Shown in pieces: positions 5,056-5,518 of a stretch of DNA of 5,518 bases. Under the pieces are notes generated by a model that worked only from the letters and a program-made list of their open reading frames with translations, did no database searches and was not told the DNA's origin. The stretch lies in the NCBI GenBank assembly GCA_913009765.1, contig CAJVYT010000298.1, positions 1-5,518 of the forward strand, in the 5' to 3' direction. The position numbers and the translations under genes were made by a program. Source of the DNA: an uncultured candidate division Zixibacteria bacterium (GTDB taxonomy: Bacteria > Zixibacteria > MSB-5A5 > GN15 > FEB-12). Every line of letters starts with the position of its first letter. Positions within the stretch are counted from its first letter, which is position 1.

Positions 5056-5211
5056 TCAAGCGGCGGCCTGATCCGGCTCTGTCACCTCGATTCCATCTTT
5101 GAATTTGATTCCACTTACCACCTTCTCCAGGTAATTGAACCCGCGAAATCGTCTCCACTTCTTCTCAGCATACTGGCCCAGTTTAAGCATGCCATCACGA
5201 GAGAAACAGCC
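5056..5211 (-). pseudogene. C-terminal remnant of an IS256-type (Mutator) transposase
   Basis: Read on the minus strand, 51 codons followed by TGA encode GCFSRDGML, then KLGQYAEKKWRRFRGFNYL, EKVVSGIKFKDGIEV and TEPDQAAA. The block AEKxWRRxRGFxYLxxVxxGxKFKDGIEV ending in AA is the typical C-terminus of one group of IS256-family transposases. A few residues usually found between GML and KLGQ appear to be missing. Upstream (5212 and beyond) no transposase sequence remains in any frame, so nearly 90 percent of the gene is gone. The end of the element may be at about 4962-4984, where the complement of GTGGACAGATAAAC reads like a Mutator-type terminal repeat. The family call is from motif memory and is moderately sure; the fragmentary state is clear. 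Confidence 0.6.
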
Positions 5212-5426
5212 TATGGGTATTACCCCTCCGGTCCAGTTTTGATTGAACGGGCATTAGGGTTCTATAATAGAAAAACAAAGCAAACGCGGGGTAAGAGAAA
5301 CAAGCAGCCTTCTTTATGGAGTAAGATAAATAAATGGCAATGGGAGCATCTGTGGCTATTGGGGTCCGTCATAAGGATAGTGACTCGATTTGAACTGCCG
5401 GGTGCTCCCAGTTAATACCCTGTCTA
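5212..5426. other. Spacer without a recognisable gene
   Basis: A plus-strand open frame runs across this stretch, but its first part only mirrors the transposase remnant and its continuation has no family character. The only structure seen is an 8-bp inverted repeat, TGGGAGCA at 5341-5348 and TGCTCCCA at 5403-5410, with 54 nt between the arms and no T-tract. It may mark an old recombination or IS border, but nothing supports a specific identity. Confidence 0.5.
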
Positions 5427-5518
5427 ATGGGAAGATGCCAATCAGTGGCTATTATAGACGGGATTAACGGTATTGACAAAGCCATAAAAAATCTCAAACA
5501 TAAAGGAGGGTCAAGATT
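5427..5518 (+). CDS. Possible start of a gene that runs off the right edge
   Basis: From ATG at 5427 the frame is open to the end of the window and reads MGRCQSVAIIDGINGIDKAI, then KNLKHKGGSR. There is no Shine-Dalgarno sequence before this ATG. A good one inside the frame (AAAGGAGG at 5502) suggests instead that the true gene starts at or just beyond the edge, so this may only be untranslated leader. I assign no function. Confidence 0.2.
   Translation, partial: MGRCQSVAIIDGINGIDKAIKNLKHKGGSR
5502..5509 (+). promoter_or_regulatory. Ribosome binding site for a gene starting at the right edge
   Basis: AAAGGAGG is a full Shine-Dalgarno match with 9 bases left in the window after it. A start codon at or right after 5517 would have normal spacing. 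No other start lies within reach. Confidence 0.4.

Noticed and set aside
4990..5415. A 141-codon plus-strand frame
   Set aside because: Its first part is the exact antisense of the IS256-type transposase remnant, it has no ribosome binding site, and the rest shows no family character.
5473..5499. TTGACA at 5473-5478 as a sigma-70 promoter for the gene at the right edge
   Set aside because: At normal spacing the -10 would be AAACAT, a poor match, and the transcript would start at or within the ribosome binding site.
1..5518. CRISPR array, tRNA, rRNA or integrase attachment site
   Set aside because: No regularly spaced identical repeats with unique spacers, no cloverleaf, no rRNA segment and no integrase-linked duplication were seen on either strand.

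Overview
The window looks like a mobile-element-rich accessory region of a Gram-negative bacterium that uses the exosortase/PEP-CTERM sorting system. It holds a classic PEP-CTERM protein gene behind a near-consensus sigma-54 promoter. This pairing is typical of biofilm or exopolysaccharide-forming environmental lineages such as Desulfobacterota, Nitrospirota, Brocadiales-type Planctomycetota and some beta/gammaproteobacteria. The sequence does not let me choose among them. Base composition changes between blocks: the first gene is visibly AT-rich, while the hypothetical gene, the transposase and the PEP-CTERM gene are richer in GC. This suggests pieces of different origin.

Layout. (1) 1-1401, plus strand: the 3' half of a NodU/CmcH/TobZ-type carbamoyltransferase gene whose protein carries an extra C-terminal domain that looks like an ASCH (PUA-like) domain. 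The conserved reading frame breaks near position 51; one extra base separates the upstream and downstream parts. (2) 1402-1577: AT-rich spacer between convergent genes, with an imperfect tandem repeat and a 19-bp near-perfect inverted repeat. (3) 1578-2285, minus strand: a 235-residue protein I do not recognise. (4) 2286-2754: no gene; a leader hairpin, a palindromic dispersed-type repeat, and three ~24-bp degenerate repeats that look like a relic of an IS end. (5) About 2755-4014: a complete insertion sequence with an intact IS481-type DDE transposase on the minus strand and imperfect terminal inverted repeats. (6) 4125-4932: a self-contained PEP-CTERM transcription unit, with sigma-54 promoter, 5'-end hairpin, strong ribosome binding site, secreted protein and strong intrinsic terminator. 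(7) 4933-5518: the decayed 3' end of an IS256-type (Mutator) transposase on the minus strand, then sequence without a recognisable gene, ending in a good ribosome binding site for a gene that probably starts at or beyond the right edge.

How the parts relate. No operon joins these genes. The carbamoyltransferase belongs with genes to the left of the window, and the PEP-CTERM gene is monocistronic. The IS481-type element sits about 110 bp upstream of the sigma-54 promoter, where activator sites for such promoters usually lie, so it could have altered control of the PEP-CTERM gene. The most notable observations are the carbamoyltransferase-ASCH fusion with its single-base frame break, and the fully legible sigma-54/PEP-CTERM unit.
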